Shown here: positions 8,471 through 17,820 of the stretch, in pieces | Layout: every line of letters starts with the position of its first letter | Position numbering within the stretch: position 1 is the stretch's first letter | Assembly (NCBI GenBank): GCA_938002655.1 | Contig: CALLAC010000017.1 | Coordinates: forward strand, 160,751-224,750 | DNA: 64,000 bases | Direction of reading: 5' to 3' | From: an uncultured Cytophagales bacterium | GTDB taxonomy: Bacteria; Bacteroidota; Bacteroidia; Cytophagales; Thermonemataceae | Program-made: the position numbers and the translations under genes | Notes under the pieces: generated by a model | Seen by the model: the letters and a program-made list of their open reading frames with translations, nothing else | Database searches by the model: none | Told to the model about the DNA's origin: nothing

Positions 8471-10303
8471 ATGATGGAAGAAGATAAAGTACTCGGTAAC
8501 CAAGCAGACTTGGTGGAAACGGCATCTGAAAGCCTTGTTTCAGAAACAGAGGAGAATCATACAGAAGATTTTTCTCATTATTCAGCCGAACAACTCTTAC
8601 ATTTGGTTGAAAAATATCACAAAAAAGAGCTATCTGAGCAAGAAATAGAGGAGGCTTATCAACTATTCGGGCAAATAAAACCTACTTTTGATGCTTGGGT
8701 AGCTCATCAGAAAGAAGAAGCCTTACAAAAATATATTGCAGAAGGAGGTGAGGAAGATGGGTTTGCCTACAAACCAAACCTTACGGAAGCAAAATTTTAT
8801 CAGATTTACAATCAAGTTGCTAAAAAACGCAAAGAAATTCAGAAAAAAATAGAAGAATCGCTCCAAAAAAATTTGGAACGTAAAAAAGAAATTATCGAAA
8901 AGTTGCGTAAGCTTATACAACTTGAACAAGAAAGCCGTCAGACTAACGAAATGGTCAAGAATTTGCAACAAGAGTGGAGAAAAATAGGACCTGTACCCAA
9001 AGGGCAATCAGGAAACTTGTGGGCAAGCTATAATGCTTTGATTGAAATGTATTATAGCCGTCTGACTATTTACAACGAACTCAAAGAACTTGACCGCAAA
9101 CGCAATTACGAAGCTAAACTAGCTATCTGTGAAAAAGCAGAAAAATTAGCCGAATTGCCTTCTATCAAAGAGGCAATCAAACAACTTACCGAATTGCACG
9201 AAGAATACAAACACATCGGACCCGTAGGAAGCAAAGACGACCAAACTGCCCTGTGGGAGCGTTTCAAAAAAGCCTCTGATGTAATCTATAACCGTAAAAA
9301 AGAACTCATAGAACAACGTAAAAAAGAACTTCAAGAAAATCTTGCTAAAAAAGAAGCTCTTTTACAAAAAGCTCGAGAATTAGCAGGCTTTGTAGGTGAA
9401 AAAATCAAACAATGGCAAGATGCTACCCAACAGCTTATGGAACTGCAAAAAGAATGGGAAGCTATTGGGCAAGTACCTTTGGAAAAATCTAAAGAAATTA
9501 CCAGAGAGTTTTGGCATACTTTTAAAGTCTTTTTCCGCAGAAAATCTGAATTTTTCAAGAGTTTAGACGAAAATCGTCAGAAAAATTTAGAGCAAAAAGT
9601 AGCCCTTTGTGAAAAAGCAGAAAGCTTGACTGCAAATGCTACCGAAGAAAATTTAGAAGAAATTGCCGAAGAACTCAAAAAACTACAAGAACAATGGAAA
9701 GAAATTGGGGCAGTACCCGAAAACCAGAAAGAAGCCATTGCAGAGCGTTTTAAGAAAGTTTTAGATGAATTTTTTGACAAACGTCGCAGTTTTTTTGCCG
9801 AAAAAGATAAAGAGGAAAAAGAGAATTACAATAAGAAAAATGCCTTGTGCGAGCGACTGAAAAGTTACTCTGTCGAGGATTTAGCAAACTTTGATATAGA
9901 AAGCCTTGTGAACCAAGCTATCGAAGAGTGGAAATCGATTGGTTTTGTGCCACGCAAACAAATTGCTAAAATCAAAGATAAATTCTACCATGCTCTTAAA
10001 TCGCTTGCAAAAAAAGTAGAAAACAACGAAAAAAGAGATTACATTGATTTAATTGTGGAAATTAAATGGGCAAGCTTACACGGCAAAAACTTTGCCAAAG
10101 ACCTTGCCAAAAAAGAGCAAGCTATTCGTAAGAAAATTTCACAATTAGAAGACGAAATAGCAACGCTCAACAATAATTTAGGTTTTTTTGAGCTTTCAGG
10201 CAAAGAAAATGCAATTCGGGGTAGTTTTGAAGAAAAAATTCATAGCATAGAAAATCAGATTAAAAGCCTCAAAAATCAACTGAAACTAATTAAAAGTCTT
10301 TAA
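8471..10303 (+). CDS. DUF349-repeat coiled-coil protein
   Basis: About 610 residues, highly charged (K/E/Q-rich). After an acidic N-terminal region (1-120) it is built of repeated DUF349 units, each with a conserved segment such as EWRKIGPVPKGQ, EYKHIGPVGSKD, EWEAIGQVPLEK, QWKEIGAVPENQ and EWKSIGFVPRKQ. That is at least five units, with RFKK-type helices between them and a C-terminal coiled coil. The family is widespread in Bacteroidetes; its role is not established. I prefer the ATG at 8471 over the TTG at 8465. A -7-like TATTTTTG lies at 8422-8429. Its last 14 bases overlap the convergent PagL-like gene. Confidence 0.88.
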   Translation: MMEEDKVLGNQADLVETASESLVSETEENHTEDFSHYSAEQLLHLVEKYHKKELSEQEIEEAYQLFGQIKPTFDAWVAHQKEEALQKYIAEGGEEDGFAYKPNLTEAKFYQIYNQVAKKRKEIQKKIEESLQKNLERKKEIIEKLRKLIQLEQESRQTNEMVKNLQQEWRKIGPVPKGQSGNLWASYNALIEMYYSRLTIYNELKELDRKRNYEAKLAICEKAEKLAELPSIKEAIKQLTELHEEYKHIGPVGSKDDQTALWERFKKASDVIYNRKKELIEQRKKELQENLAKKEALLQKARELAGFVGEKIKQWQDATQQLMELQKEWEAIGQVPLEKSKEITREFWHTFKVFFRRKSEFFKSLDENRQKNLEQKVALCEKAESLTANATEENLEEIAEELKKLQEQWKEIGAVPENQKEAIAERFKKVLDEFFDKRRSFFAEKDKEEKENYNKKNALCERLKSYSVEDLANFDIESLVNQAIEEWKSIGFVPRKQIAKIKDKFYHALKSLAKKVENNEKRDYIDLIVEIKWASLHGKNFAKDLAKKEQAIRKKISQLEDEIATLNNNLGFFELSGKENAIRGSFEEKIHSIENQIKSLKNQLKLIKSL

Positions 10304-11363
10304 GAACACGTACATCTAAAAAATTGGCAATATGACGGTGGGCTTTCATAGAAAAGCCCACTTTCCATTTCTGCCAAGCCTGGTAAGTAATTCCCCAACG
10401 ATGATACCACCAATGAAAAAAATTAGTGTCGTTGTAAAGATATAAGCCCACATGCTGAGTAAAACGAAATTTGCCCAAAGCAAACTGATGCCCTGCAAAT
10501 ACTCCCCAACGCCAAGCATTTTGCTTCAAATTAGCCTGCCTAATCCGTTCTTGCAGAGAGCCGTCCCAATACACTTCTGTTCCGCCACCTACAATGCTCA
10601 AACGTCCTATTTGTTTGTGTATTTGCCCGCCTGCACCTATTATCATAAAACGCTCTTTTTGACCTACGCCTGCCCCTTTGTTAGAAAGAAACAAGAAAGC
10701 CTCTTTTTCCCAATCTTGATTTGGCTGAAAAGGAATCTTGGGGCGTTGAGGAATTTCGAAAGAGCGTAAAGTATAAAGCAAGCCCACAGAGCTCGTAATC
10801 CAATTGATACCTTTATTTGGATCTTTGATACCTCCGTTTGAGATATGTTGATAATTTATTTGCCATTGAAATTGCCAAAATTTATTTATATGCACCTGCA
10901 AGCCGCTCGCTACATTCAAATAGGCACTCACAGGCATACTGTAAGAGCGATTGTTCGGATTTTTGATAGAATCGAATGGATTGCTTAGGTAAGAAAAACC
11001 TGCTACTCCTCGCAAAGTAAATTGTAAGTGCTCGGAAAGGCGAAAAGTCGGTTCTAAGAAGTATCCTACTTGTAAGCTATGGCCTAAAATAGCATTGTCA
11101 TAATTGTAGTAACTCAAAACGAGCCCCGATTGCGGATAGCAAAGACAATTTTGCCAAACTTTTTCTGAAACTTTTTGCCAATTTACTTCCCATTGCACTC
11201 CCCAAGGGTATGAGCCTGCTGTATTTTCTACTTCGGGAGAGTGGGCGAAAATAGTTCCATAATGCAACTGCCCTCCCAAACGCAAAATGTTCTGGGTACT
11301 ATCATTTTGAGCTAAAACCTTATGGAGTACACAAAAGATAAACAAACAAACGACGTGCCTCAT
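10290..11363 (-). CDS. PagL-like lipid A deacylase / acyloxyacyl hydrolase
   Basis: Outer-membrane beta-barrel esterase family that removes a 3-O-acyl chain from lipid A. From the ATG at 11363 (preferred over the one at 11393, because it directly precedes a signal peptide MRHVVCLFIFCVLHKVLAQ) there are about 357 residues of alternating aromatic beta strands. The catalytic signature QHISNGG, with the His and Ser two residues apart as in PagL, lies near residue 173 of the shorter form. A second half (from about residue 200) looks like an additional barrel portion. The 3' end overlaps the convergent DUF349 gene by 14 bp. Substrate inferred from the family. Confidence 0.75.
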   Translation of the reverse strand: MRHVVCLFIFCVLHKVLAQNDSTQNILRLGGQLHYGTIFAHSPEVENTAGSYPWGVQWEVNWQKVSEKVWQNCLCYPQSGLVLSYYNYDNAILGHSLQVGYFLEPTFRLSEHLQFTLRGVAGFSYLSNPFDSIKNPNNRSYSMPVSAYLNVASGLQVHINKFWQFQWQINYQHISNGGIKDPNKGINWITSSVGLLYTLRSFEIPQRPKIPFQPNQDWEKEAFLFLSNKGAGVGQKERFMIIGAGGQIHKQIGRLSIVGGGTEVYWDGSLQERIRQANLKQNAWRWGVFAGHQFALGKFRFTQHVGLYLYNDTNFFHWWYHRWGITYQAWQKWKVGFSMKAHRHIANFLDVRVLKDF

Positions 11364-11430
11364 ACTAAAATAACGAAACGCTACTAAATGCATTTAAATA
11401 AAAGCTATTCTAAACATAACCCAGCTTCTT

Positions 11431-13875
11431 TTAGTCTCTAATAATTGCTCCCAATTCTTTTTTAAAACCTTCCATAAGTTTCTGCATAGTTTTATCAATT
11501 TGCAAGTCGGTAAGAGTTTGCGTTTCATCTTGCAGGATAAAGCTAATAGCATAAGATTTTTTCCCTTCGCCTAGTTGCTCGCCTTCGTATATGCTAAAAA
11601 TATTTACAGCTTTGAGCAATTTTTTCTCCAAGGCAAAGGCTTTTTGTTCAACTTCTTGGTAAGTGACGGTTTTATCTAGTACCAAAGACAAATCGCGACG
11701 TACTTCAGGGAATTTAGGAATTTCTTGATACGTATGTTCATCATTATAATTGGCTACGAGCCAATCCCAATCTAGTTCGGCATAAAATACAGAGCCTTTC
11801 AAATCAGTTGTTTTGAGAATATAGGGTTGTAATTCTCCTATTTGAGCAAAGATTTTATCATTTTTTTGTAGAGCCAAACCGTACGCAAAGACACGCTCAT
11901 CTGCATTTTGCTTTGTAAAGCCTGATACTTTCAGACTTTGTAAAATCTTATCTAGAATGTTGTAGAAATGGTGAAAAGTAGTTTTGGGTGCAGGGCTATG
12001 TTGCCAGCTTTCTGCATTCCAATTGCCTACTGCCCAAAGAGCCAATTGGGTTTGCTCCTCATACTTTTCGCTTACACTGCCTTTTGAGATTTTTTTACGA
12101 TAGATTTTACCAAATTCAAAAATTTTAATATCTTTTTGCTTACGATTTAGGTTGTACGCAATAACTTCTAATCCTGAGAAAATTAAGCTCTGACGTAAAA
12201 CTTCCAACTCTTCGCTCAATTTATTAAGAATAACTACATTTTGAGTTTTATCAACATTTTTCAATACTTGGGCGTATTCGGGTTTGGTGAGAGAATTGGT
12301 AATAATTTCATTAAAAGAATTGGCATTGAGTATTTCTGTAACTTTTTGTTGCAATTTGTGTTTGTCTATCTTGGGGAAAGATGCCAAAAAAGAAGCACTC
12401 AAATTTTGATTAAATTCAAGATTATTGAAGCCATAAATGCGTAAAATTTCTTCTACAATATCGGCTTCTCTGCGTACATCTACACGATAAGGAGGCACAC
12501 TCACGCTGAACCCCTGTTCGGTTTCATTGGATATTTCAATTTCTAAACCGTTTAAAATGCTTTTAACGAGGGTTTTATCCAAAGATTTGCCAATGAGCCT
12601 ATCCAGATTTTTGTAGCGTACTTCGAAATGAAAAGGAGCAATGGGTTGCGGATAGATGTCAATAATTTCAGAAGCAATTTTGCCTCCTGCTATTTCAGAA
12701 ATCAGTACAGAAGCAAATTTAAGAGCATATACAGGCATATTGGGGTCTGTGCCTCGTTCAAAACGGAAGGAAGCATCAGTTTTTAGGCTGTGCCTTTGGG
12801 CTGTTTTGCGAATAGTATCAGGATGAAAATAAGCACTTTCAAGAAAGATTCTGGTAGTTTTTTCGGTAATACCTGAGTATAACCCGCCAAAAATACCTGC
12901 CAAAGCAAGTGGCTTTTCGGTATCGCAAATTATTAGGTCTTGGGCAGAGAGTTTGCGTTCTATGCCGTCAAGCGTTACGAAGGGTGTATTTTCAGGGAGT
13001 TTTTTGACAATAATTTTGTTTCCTGCAATACGATCGGCATCAAAAGCATGCAAAGGTTGTCCTAAATGATGCAAAACGTAATTAGTAATATCAACGACAT
13101 TATTGATAGGATTTAGGCCGATGGCTTTCAGCCTATTCTTGAGCCAGTGAGGGGAGGGCTTTACGCTTACATTTTCGATAAGAATGCCTGCATAGCGAGG
13201 GCAGTCTTGGGTATGTTCTACAATTACCTGAATAGGCTTGCCCATACCTTCTACGAATTGGGCATTGGAAGGACGACATAATTCTTTTTGCAAAAGTACT
13301 TTCAAGTCTCGGGCTACGCCCAAATGCGAAGCGGCATCAATCCGATTGGGGGTGAGCCCTATTTCAAAAATATAGTCGGTTTCAATACTGAAAAACTCTG
13401 CGGCAGGCGTGCCATCAGGTAAGGTTGTATTTAGCACCATTATTCCTTCATGAGATTCGCCTATGCCTATTTCATCTTCGGCACAAATCATTCCTAAGGA
13501 TTCTTCGCCACGAATTTTAGCTTTTTTGATAATAAAAGGCTCGCCAGTTGTAGGATATAGGATAGTACCTACTGTGGCTACTACTACTTTTTGCCCTTGG
13601 GCAACATTGCTTGCTCCACAAACAATAGGTAGAATTTCTGAGCCAACACTTACGGTAGTTTTAAAAAGTTTGTCGGCGTTGGGGTGCTTTTCACAAGTGA
13701 GTACCTGACCAATTACCAGACCTTCAAGAGCATTATTGAGCTTTTTGCCCTGATATAAGTATACTTTTTCTATACTTTCTACTTCCAAACCTGCTTGGGT
13801 AAGCACTTGGGCGAGCTGTTCGGGTGTTTCGCTCAAATCAAGAAAAGTTTTCAGCCAGTTGTAAGATATTTTCAT
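11431..13875 (-). CDS. pheT: Phenylalanine--tRNA ligase beta subunit
   Basis: Beta subunit of the (alpha-beta)2 cytosolic PheRS. The 814-residue protein has the expected order: N-terminal B1 with tRNA-binding OB-fold (about 40-150), B3/B4 editing domain (about 210-400, with VVDITNYVLHHLGQPLHAFD), B5, the catalytic-like B6/B7 region with FPEVRRDLSLVL, and a C-terminal ferredoxin-like anticodon-binding domain. The promoter at 13893-13923 drives it separately from the upstream histone-like gene, whose terminator precedes it. pheS is not nearby, which is common in this phylum. Confidence 0.97.
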   Translation of the reverse strand: MKISYNWLKTFLDLSETPEQLAQVLTQAGLEVESIEKVYLYQGKKLNNALEGLVIGQVLTCEKHPNADKLFKTTVSVGSEILPIVCGASNVAQGQKVVVATVGTILYPTTGEPFIIKKAKIRGEESLGMICAEDEIGIGESHEGIMVLNTTLPDGTPAAEFFSIETDYIFEIGLTPNRIDAASHLGVARDLKVLLQKELCRPSNAQFVEGMGKPIQVIVEHTQDCPRYAGILIENVSVKPSPHWLKNRLKAIGLNPINNVVDITNYVLHHLGQPLHAFDADRIAGNKIIVKKLPENTPFVTLDGIERKLSAQDLIICDTEKPLALAGIFGGLYSGITEKTTRIFLESAYFHPDTIRKTAQRHSLKTDASFRFERGTDPNMPVYALKFASVLISEIAGGKIASEIIDIYPQPIAPFHFEVRYKNLDRLIGKSLDKTLVKSILNGLEIEISNETEQGFSVSVPPYRVDVRREADIVEEILRIYGFNNLEFNQNLSASFLASFPKIDKHKLQQKVTEILNANSFNEIITNSLTKPEYAQVLKNVDKTQNVVILNKLSEELEVLRQSLIFSGLEVIAYNLNRKQKDIKIFEFGKIYRKKISKGSVSEKYEEQTQLALWAVGNWNAESWQHSPAPKTTFHHFYNILDKILQSLKVSGFTKQNADERVFAYGLALQKNDKIFAQIGELQPYILKTTDLKGSVFYAELDWDWLVANYNDEHTYQEIPKFPEVRRDLSLVLDKTVTYQEVEQKAFALEKKLLKAVNIFSIYEGEQLGEGKKSYAISFILQDETQTLTDLQIDKTMQKLMEGFKKELGAIIRD

Positions 13876-13892
13876 ATGGTGCTATTTGCTTG

Positions 13893-13923
13893 CAAAGATA
13901 AGCTAATTTTGATGCAAGACAAA
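13893..13923 (-). promoter_or_regulatory. Promoter of pheT
   Basis: Minus strand TTTG (13920-13923), 19 bp, then TATCTTTG (13893-13900): a full match to the Bacteroidetes TTTG / TAnnTTTG pattern, 18 bp upstream of the pheT ATG. Confidence 0.7.
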
Positions 13924-13936
13924 TTTGCCCGTATAC

Positions 13937-13971
13937 AGAAAAACAAAGGACTTCCCTTGGGAAGCCCTTTG
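13937..13971 (-). terminator. Rho-independent terminator of the histone-like gene
   Basis: Hairpin with arms 13944-13956 and 13959-13971 (CAAAGG and CTTCCC paired across one mismatch, TT loop). On the minus strand it is followed by TTTTTCTG. It lies 22 bp after the stop of the histone H1-like gene. Confidence 0.8.
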
Positions 13972-13992
13972 TTGCATGAGATGAAGAGAAAG

Positions 13993-14253
13993 TTACTTTT
14001 TCTTTCCTCCTGATTTTGCGGCAGACTTCCCGCTGGCGGCTTTTTTTCCTCCACTATTTTTAGCTTTGGAAGCCGCTTTTTTGTTTTTGATTTCCTGTAC
14101 TTCTTTTCGGATATCTTGGGCAAGAACCTTTAAATCTTGCATTGCCTTACGAACTCGAGTACCGGCGGCTTGGTTATCTTTGTCGTAAAACTTTTCTACA
14201 TCGGCTTCAATAGAAGCTACGATGTCTTTTAATTTTTTGAATTTTTCTGACAT
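13993..14253 (-). CDS. Histone H1-like basic DNA-binding protein
   Basis: Small protein of 86 residues from ATG 14253: MSEKFKKLKDIVASIEADVE. An N-terminal helix-rich part (1-55) of the Hc1/histone-H1-like family in Bacteroidetes is followed by a lysine/alanine/glycine/serine tail with repeated GGKK and SGK units to the C terminus. Expected role: nucleoid-associated DNA compaction. An in-frame ATG nine codons upstream is less convincing. It has its own terminator (13937-13971) and is divergent from the aspartokinase gene across the unusual palindrome-rich region 14254-14711. Confidence 0.85.
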   Translation of the reverse strand: MSEKFKKLKDIVASIEADVEKFYDKDNQAAGTRVRKAMQDLKVLAQDIRKEVQEIKNKKAASKAKNSGGKKAASGKSAAKSGGKKK

Positions 14254-14361
14254 AATAGTAAGGGTTTTTAAGTGAAACAAATAATGACGATTAACTTGTC
14301 AAATCTAAATATTCTCTTGAAAATTGCAATAAAAAAAATCATTTTTTTTTGAAAAATTTTT

Positions 14362-14610
14362 AACTTTGTTTATTAAAGTTTTGAAAATCAATGTTTTGAT
14401 AAAATCTTTATTATGTAAAATTGGGGCACTTTTTTTGGAAAAATTTTAATTCTATTAGTGATATAGCAAACTTTGATAATTAAAGTTTTGTTGGAAAATC
14501 TTTAAAGCGTACTTTTATTTTTGAAGTAAAATCTATGTTGCTTTAAGAGATACTTTAAAAAATAAAGTTTCTTTTTTTGTTATTTTAAGCAAGTTTTGAA
14601 AATCAAAGTA
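14362..14610. repeat. Array of AACTTT-N7-AAAGTT palindromic boxes with about 41-bp period
   Basis: Six related boxes lie between the divergent histone-like and aspartokinase genes. Perfect copies are at 14362-14380 and 14469-14487; near-perfect is 14551-14569; copies with one changed arm base are 14428-14444 and 14510-14528; and 14592-14610 keeps only the right arm. Box centres are 14371, 14436, 14478, 14519, 14560 and 14601, so the last five are spaced 42, 41, 41 and 41 bp. Three units also share a TTTAA(A/G) run just before the next box. It may be a degenerate tandem repeat, a multi-operator or a binding site for a nucleoid protein. The rest of 14254-14711 is A+T-rich, with a TATTTTTG -7-like box at 14671-14678. 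Confidence 0.6.
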
Positions 14611-14711
14611 TCACTTTTATAGAATGTTAGATAATGAAAAGATATATGAAACGTTTTATCGAAAAATCATTATTTTTGTGATATTTTCTTCAACCTAAAC
14701 TTATAAAATTT

Positions 14712-16106
14712 ATGCTTACTGTCGAAAAAATCGGCGGAACGTCTATGTCTGCTTTCGATAAAGTTCTGCAAAATATTATTCTCTTTGATCCTAATCGTAT
14801 TTACAACCGAATTTACATAGTTTCAGCTTATGCGGGTGTAACTAACTGGCTCTTGGAAGATAAGAAAACCCAAAAGCCAGGTGTGTATCATTTTTTCATT
14901 AACAAACAAAACTATGCTGAAAAATTAGATGAACTTTGCTCAAAATTACAACAAATCAATGCTCAATATAAAGAATTAGGCTTGGATATAGTAGAAGCAA
15001 ATAACTTTATACGACAACGTATAAACGATGCTCAAAGATATTTAGAAAGTTTAGCAGACGTTTTAGCTTCAGGCTATCTACCACCAGAAAATATTTATCA
15101 GGTGGCAAGAGAAATATTAGCCTCTATCGGAGAAAGCCATTCAGCCTTTAATACTGTCAATATTTTAAAAAACAAAGGCTATAATGCTACACTCATAGAT
15201 TTGAGCGGCTTTCACGATGCCGAATCGCTTACGATTGATGAGCGTATCAGAAAATATCTGACAGGCATAGATTTTAATCAGACCATTTGCGTTGTTACGG
15301 GCTACGCCAAGGGCATAGAAGGTATTATGAGAGAATTTGACAGAGGTTATTCTGAAGTTACTTTTAGCAAAGTAGCAGTACTTGTAAAAGCCGATGAAGC
15401 CATTATCCATAAAGAATATCATCTTTCTTCTGCCGACCCCAATATTGTAGGAGTTGAAAACTGCCGTCCCGTTGGAATGACCAACTATGACGTAGCCGAC
15501 CAACTTACCGATGTAGGAATGGAGGCTATTCATCCTAAAGCTTCAAAACCACTAGAAATGAATGGGATTAATTTGCGTATCAAAAACACCTTCGAGCCAA
15601 CTCATGAGGGTACACTTATCACAAAGAACTATATCTGCCCCGAAAGTCGTGTAGAAATTATTACAGGTTCGGATAAAGTAATGATTTTGGATATTCATGA
15701 CCCGCTCATGGTAGGTTCGGTAGGCTACGATTTGCGAATAATGCAAGAACTTGAAAAGCATAATGTAAGTTATATTTTCAAAACCACGAGTGCCAATAGT
15801 ATTTCGATGGTGATTTGGGAAAAAGATGCTAAAAAAGAGCTGTTGGAAACTTTGCAAAGCAAATATGAAGCTGTAACTATACAAAAAGCGGCTTTGGTAT
15901 GCCTGGTGGGTACCAATATTCATCAGCCTGGTATTTTAGCTCGTACAGCTCAGGTGCTTGCTGCAAATAATATCAATGTTTTGAGTGTGGGCTGTGCTTT
16001 GCGTCAGGTGAATATTCAGCTTGTGGTAGAAAGGCAGTATTTTCGCAAAGCCATTAGTTTGCTTAATCAAGCTTTTGTAGAAAAAGAAGCTACTTTTTCA
16101 AAGTAA
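14712..16106 (+). CDS. Aspartate kinase (Ask_Ect-like)
   Basis: Phosphorylates aspartate, the first step toward lysine, threonine, methionine and DAP. The 464-residue protein starts MLTVEKIGGTSMSAFD, the KIGGTSM form of the aspartokinase KxGGTS motif, found in the clade that includes the ectoine-cluster enzymes. The kinase domain covers about 1-300, with FDRGYSEVTFSK in place of the usual GRGGSD-type loop. Two ACT domains follow (about 315-460, including GSVGYDLRIM and HQPGILARTAQVLAANNIN). No ectABC genes are present. The upstream palindrome array (14362-14610) is a candidate regulatory region, and a terminator follows. Confidence 0.9.
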   Translation: MLTVEKIGGTSMSAFDKVLQNIILFDPNRIYNRIYIVSAYAGVTNWLLEDKKTQKPGVYHFFINKQNYAEKLDELCSKLQQINAQYKELGLDIVEANNFIRQRINDAQRYLESLADVLASGYLPPENIYQVAREILASIGESHSAFNTVNILKNKGYNATLIDLSGFHDAESLTIDERIRKYLTGIDFNQTICVVTGYAKGIEGIMREFDRGYSEVTFSKVAVLVKADEAIIHKEYHLSSADPNIVGVENCRPVGMTNYDVADQLTDVGMEAIHPKASKPLEMNGINLRIKNTFEPTHEGTLITKNYICPESRVEIITGSDKVMILDIHDPLMVGSVGYDLRIMQELEKHNVSYIFKTTSANSISMVIWEKDAKKELLETLQSKYEAVTIQKAALVCLVGTNIHQPGILARTAQVLAANNINVLSVGCALRQVNIQLVVERQYFRKAISLLNQAFVEKEATFSK

Positions 16107-16135
16107 AATGCCCATTTAGTTAACATCATCGATAA

Positions 16136-16179
16136 GCGTTTCGACTTTGCTCACCAACCAGAGCCGAAACGCATTTTTT
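16136..16179 (+). terminator. Terminator of the aspartokinase gene
   Basis: GCGTTTCG (16136-16143) pairs with CGAAACGC (16165-16172), with an inner GCTC/GAGC extension, followed by ATTTTTTA. It lies 30 bp after the stop. Confidence 0.8.
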
Positions 16180-16414
16180 ACAAAAATACATTTGCGATGA
16201 TTTGAAAACTAATGCGTCGAACTTGATAGGTTCTAAAAACCTACCAGATTTGAGTATAACGAAAAGTTTTTCACTCTATCTTTTTTTGCCATTTTTGATA
16301 ATTTGCACTTTGGTAATGAGGTAGTTTGATTTGTTAATATTTCACACATATTACAAAAAACTCTTTCTTTGTTTTCTATTGAATATCATACGATTTTTAC
16401 ACAAGCAAAATTTT
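16180..16414. other. Non-coding stretch with a small palindrome
   Basis: No gene seen. The one clear structure is an imperfect dyad at about 16222-16252 centred on TAGGTT...AACCTA (16227-16232 with 16238-16243). It resembles short intergenic palindromes common in this phylum, but only one copy was noticed here. The rest is A+T-rich sequence preceding the folA stop. Confidence 0.45.
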
Positions 16415-16918
16415 TTAAACAACTCTTTCATACTCAATAATATCGAAAGGGAATTCGTTTTTTTCATTTTTGGGAAAAGAGATACGATTTACTTCTCGCC
16501 AATCTTTGGGAGAAATATCAGGAAAGAAGGTATCGCCTTCTATATGAGCTTTTACACGTGTAAGGTAAATCTTATTGACAGCTTTCCTTTTAATGGCTTG
16601 TTCGTAAATAGAACTTCCACCAATAATGAAAATTTGCTTGTTTAGAAAAGTTCGTGCAAAATCAATGGCTTCATCCAAAATGTTAATTACATAACAGTTT
16701 TCATCGTCAACCTCATAGTTTTTATCACGTGAGACAATAATATGCACCCGATTAGGCAGTATTTTAGGCAAAGACTCAAAGGTTTTTCTACCCATAATAA
16801 TCACGTGAGAGTTCGTGAGTTCTTTGAAAAACCGCATATCGTCTTTCAGTACCCAGGGGAGTTTGCCGTCTTTCCCGATAACATTATTTTCTGAAGTCGC
16901 AACAACTAAACTAACCAT
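16415..16918 (-). CDS. folA: Dihydrofolate reductase
   Basis: NADPH-dependent reduction of dihydrofolate in one-carbon metabolism. The 167-residue protein has NNVIGKDGKLPWVLKDDM at 11-28 (catalytic acidic residue after PW), the NADPH motif MGRKTFESLP, and IIGGSSIYEQAI. Its ATG lies 13 bp inside the 3' end of fmt, so the two are translationally coupled in the TPR-fmt-folA operon. Confidence 0.95.
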   Translation of the reverse strand: MVSLVVATSENNVIGKDGKLPWVLKDDMRFFKELTNSHVIIMGRKTFESLPKILPNRVHIIVSRDKNYEVDDENCYVINILDEAIDFARTFLNKQIFIIGGSSIYEQAIKRKAVNKIYLTRVKAHIEGDTFFPDISPKDWREVNRISFPKNEKNEFPFDIIEYERVV

Positions 16919-17820
16919 TCTCTAAAACCGTTAAGAAATTCTTGTGTGTTCATACGCTTTTTGCCTTCTAATTGCAATTGCAAAACTTCTATCCAACCTT
17001 CTTGGCTCATAAAAGCAAGTTTATTTCCTTGAACTCTAAAAGAGCCTATTACAGATTTATATTCCCAATCTAATGTTTTTGGATTGATTTGAAAAATTTT
17101 GCAATATTTTTCTTTTAACAAAGTCCAAGCAGTAGGATAAGGAGCAAGCCCTCTGACGAAGTTGTATAATTGTAAGGCTGATTTGTTCCAATCAATTTGG
17201 CAAGTTTCTTTAAGGATCTTGGGGGCATAGCTTACTTCTCCTTTCTGTTCATAAGTTTGCAAATTTCCTTTCTCAATTGCCTGAACGGTTTTAAGTACAA
17301 GCTCTGCCCCTTTGTGCATAAGTCTTTCGTAGAGTGTACCTGCGGTATCTTCGAAGTAGATAGGTTCTTTTTCTTGGAAAATGATGTTGCCTGTATCTAT
17401 TGCATGTTTGAGAAAAAAAGTAGTAAGACCTGTTTCTGTTTCGCCATTGATAATTGCCCAATGAATAGGAGCGGCACCACGATATTTAGGAAGTAAAGAC
17501 GCATGCAAATTGAAAGTACCCAGAGGAGGCATTGCCCACACCACTTCGGGAAGCATACGAAAAGCGACTACTACTTGTAAATCGGCTTGTAAACTCTTCA
17601 ATTCCTCAATAAATTCAGGACTTTTGAGATTGACAGGTTGGAGCAAAGGTAGATTTTGGCTCAAAGCATATTGTTTTACCTGCGACATTTGCAATTGTTT
17701 TCCCCTACCTGCGGGTTTATCAGGTGCAGTAATAACCCCTACAATAGGATATTGATTTTCTACCAGAATTTTAAGTGAGGGAACAGCAAATTCGGGCGTT
17801 CCCATAAAAACAATTTTCAT
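16906..17820 (-). CDS. fmt: Methionyl-tRNA formyltransferase
   Basis: Formylates initiator Met-tRNA using 10-formyl-THF. It has 304 residues: the N-terminal formyltransferase domain with NLHASLLPKYRGAAPIHWAI (catalytic Asn/His region) and the later D-T-G loop, and the C-terminal domain after about 205. The start forms TAATG with the stop of the TPR gene, and the end overlaps folA; folA also uses the folate pool, so the grouping makes biochemical sense. Confidence 0.96.
   Translation of the reverse strand: MKIVFMGTPEFAVPSLKILVENQYPIVGVITAPDKPAGRGKQLQMSQVKQYALSQNLPLLQPVNLKSPEFIEELKSLQADLQVVVAFRMLPEVVWAMPPLGTFNLHASLLPKYRGAAPIHWAIINGETETGLTTFFLKHAIDTGNIIFQEKEPIYFEDTAGTLYERLMHKGAELVLKTVQAIEKGNLQTYEQKGEVSYAPKILKETCQIDWNKSALQLYNFVRGLAPYPTAWTLLKEKYCKIFQINPKTLDWEYKSVIGSFRVQGNKLAFMSQEGWIEVLQLQLEGKKRMNTQEFLNGFREWLV

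Noticed and set aside
13872..14123. 83-codon frame across the end of the histone-like gene
   Set aside because: It is the lysine-rich tail read out of frame and runs through the terminator hairpin.
14712..16106. Ectoine biosynthesis cluster suggested by the Ask_Ect-like aspartokinase
   Set aside because: No ectA, ectB, ectC or ectD gene is nearby; this aspartokinase type also occurs outside ectoine loci.
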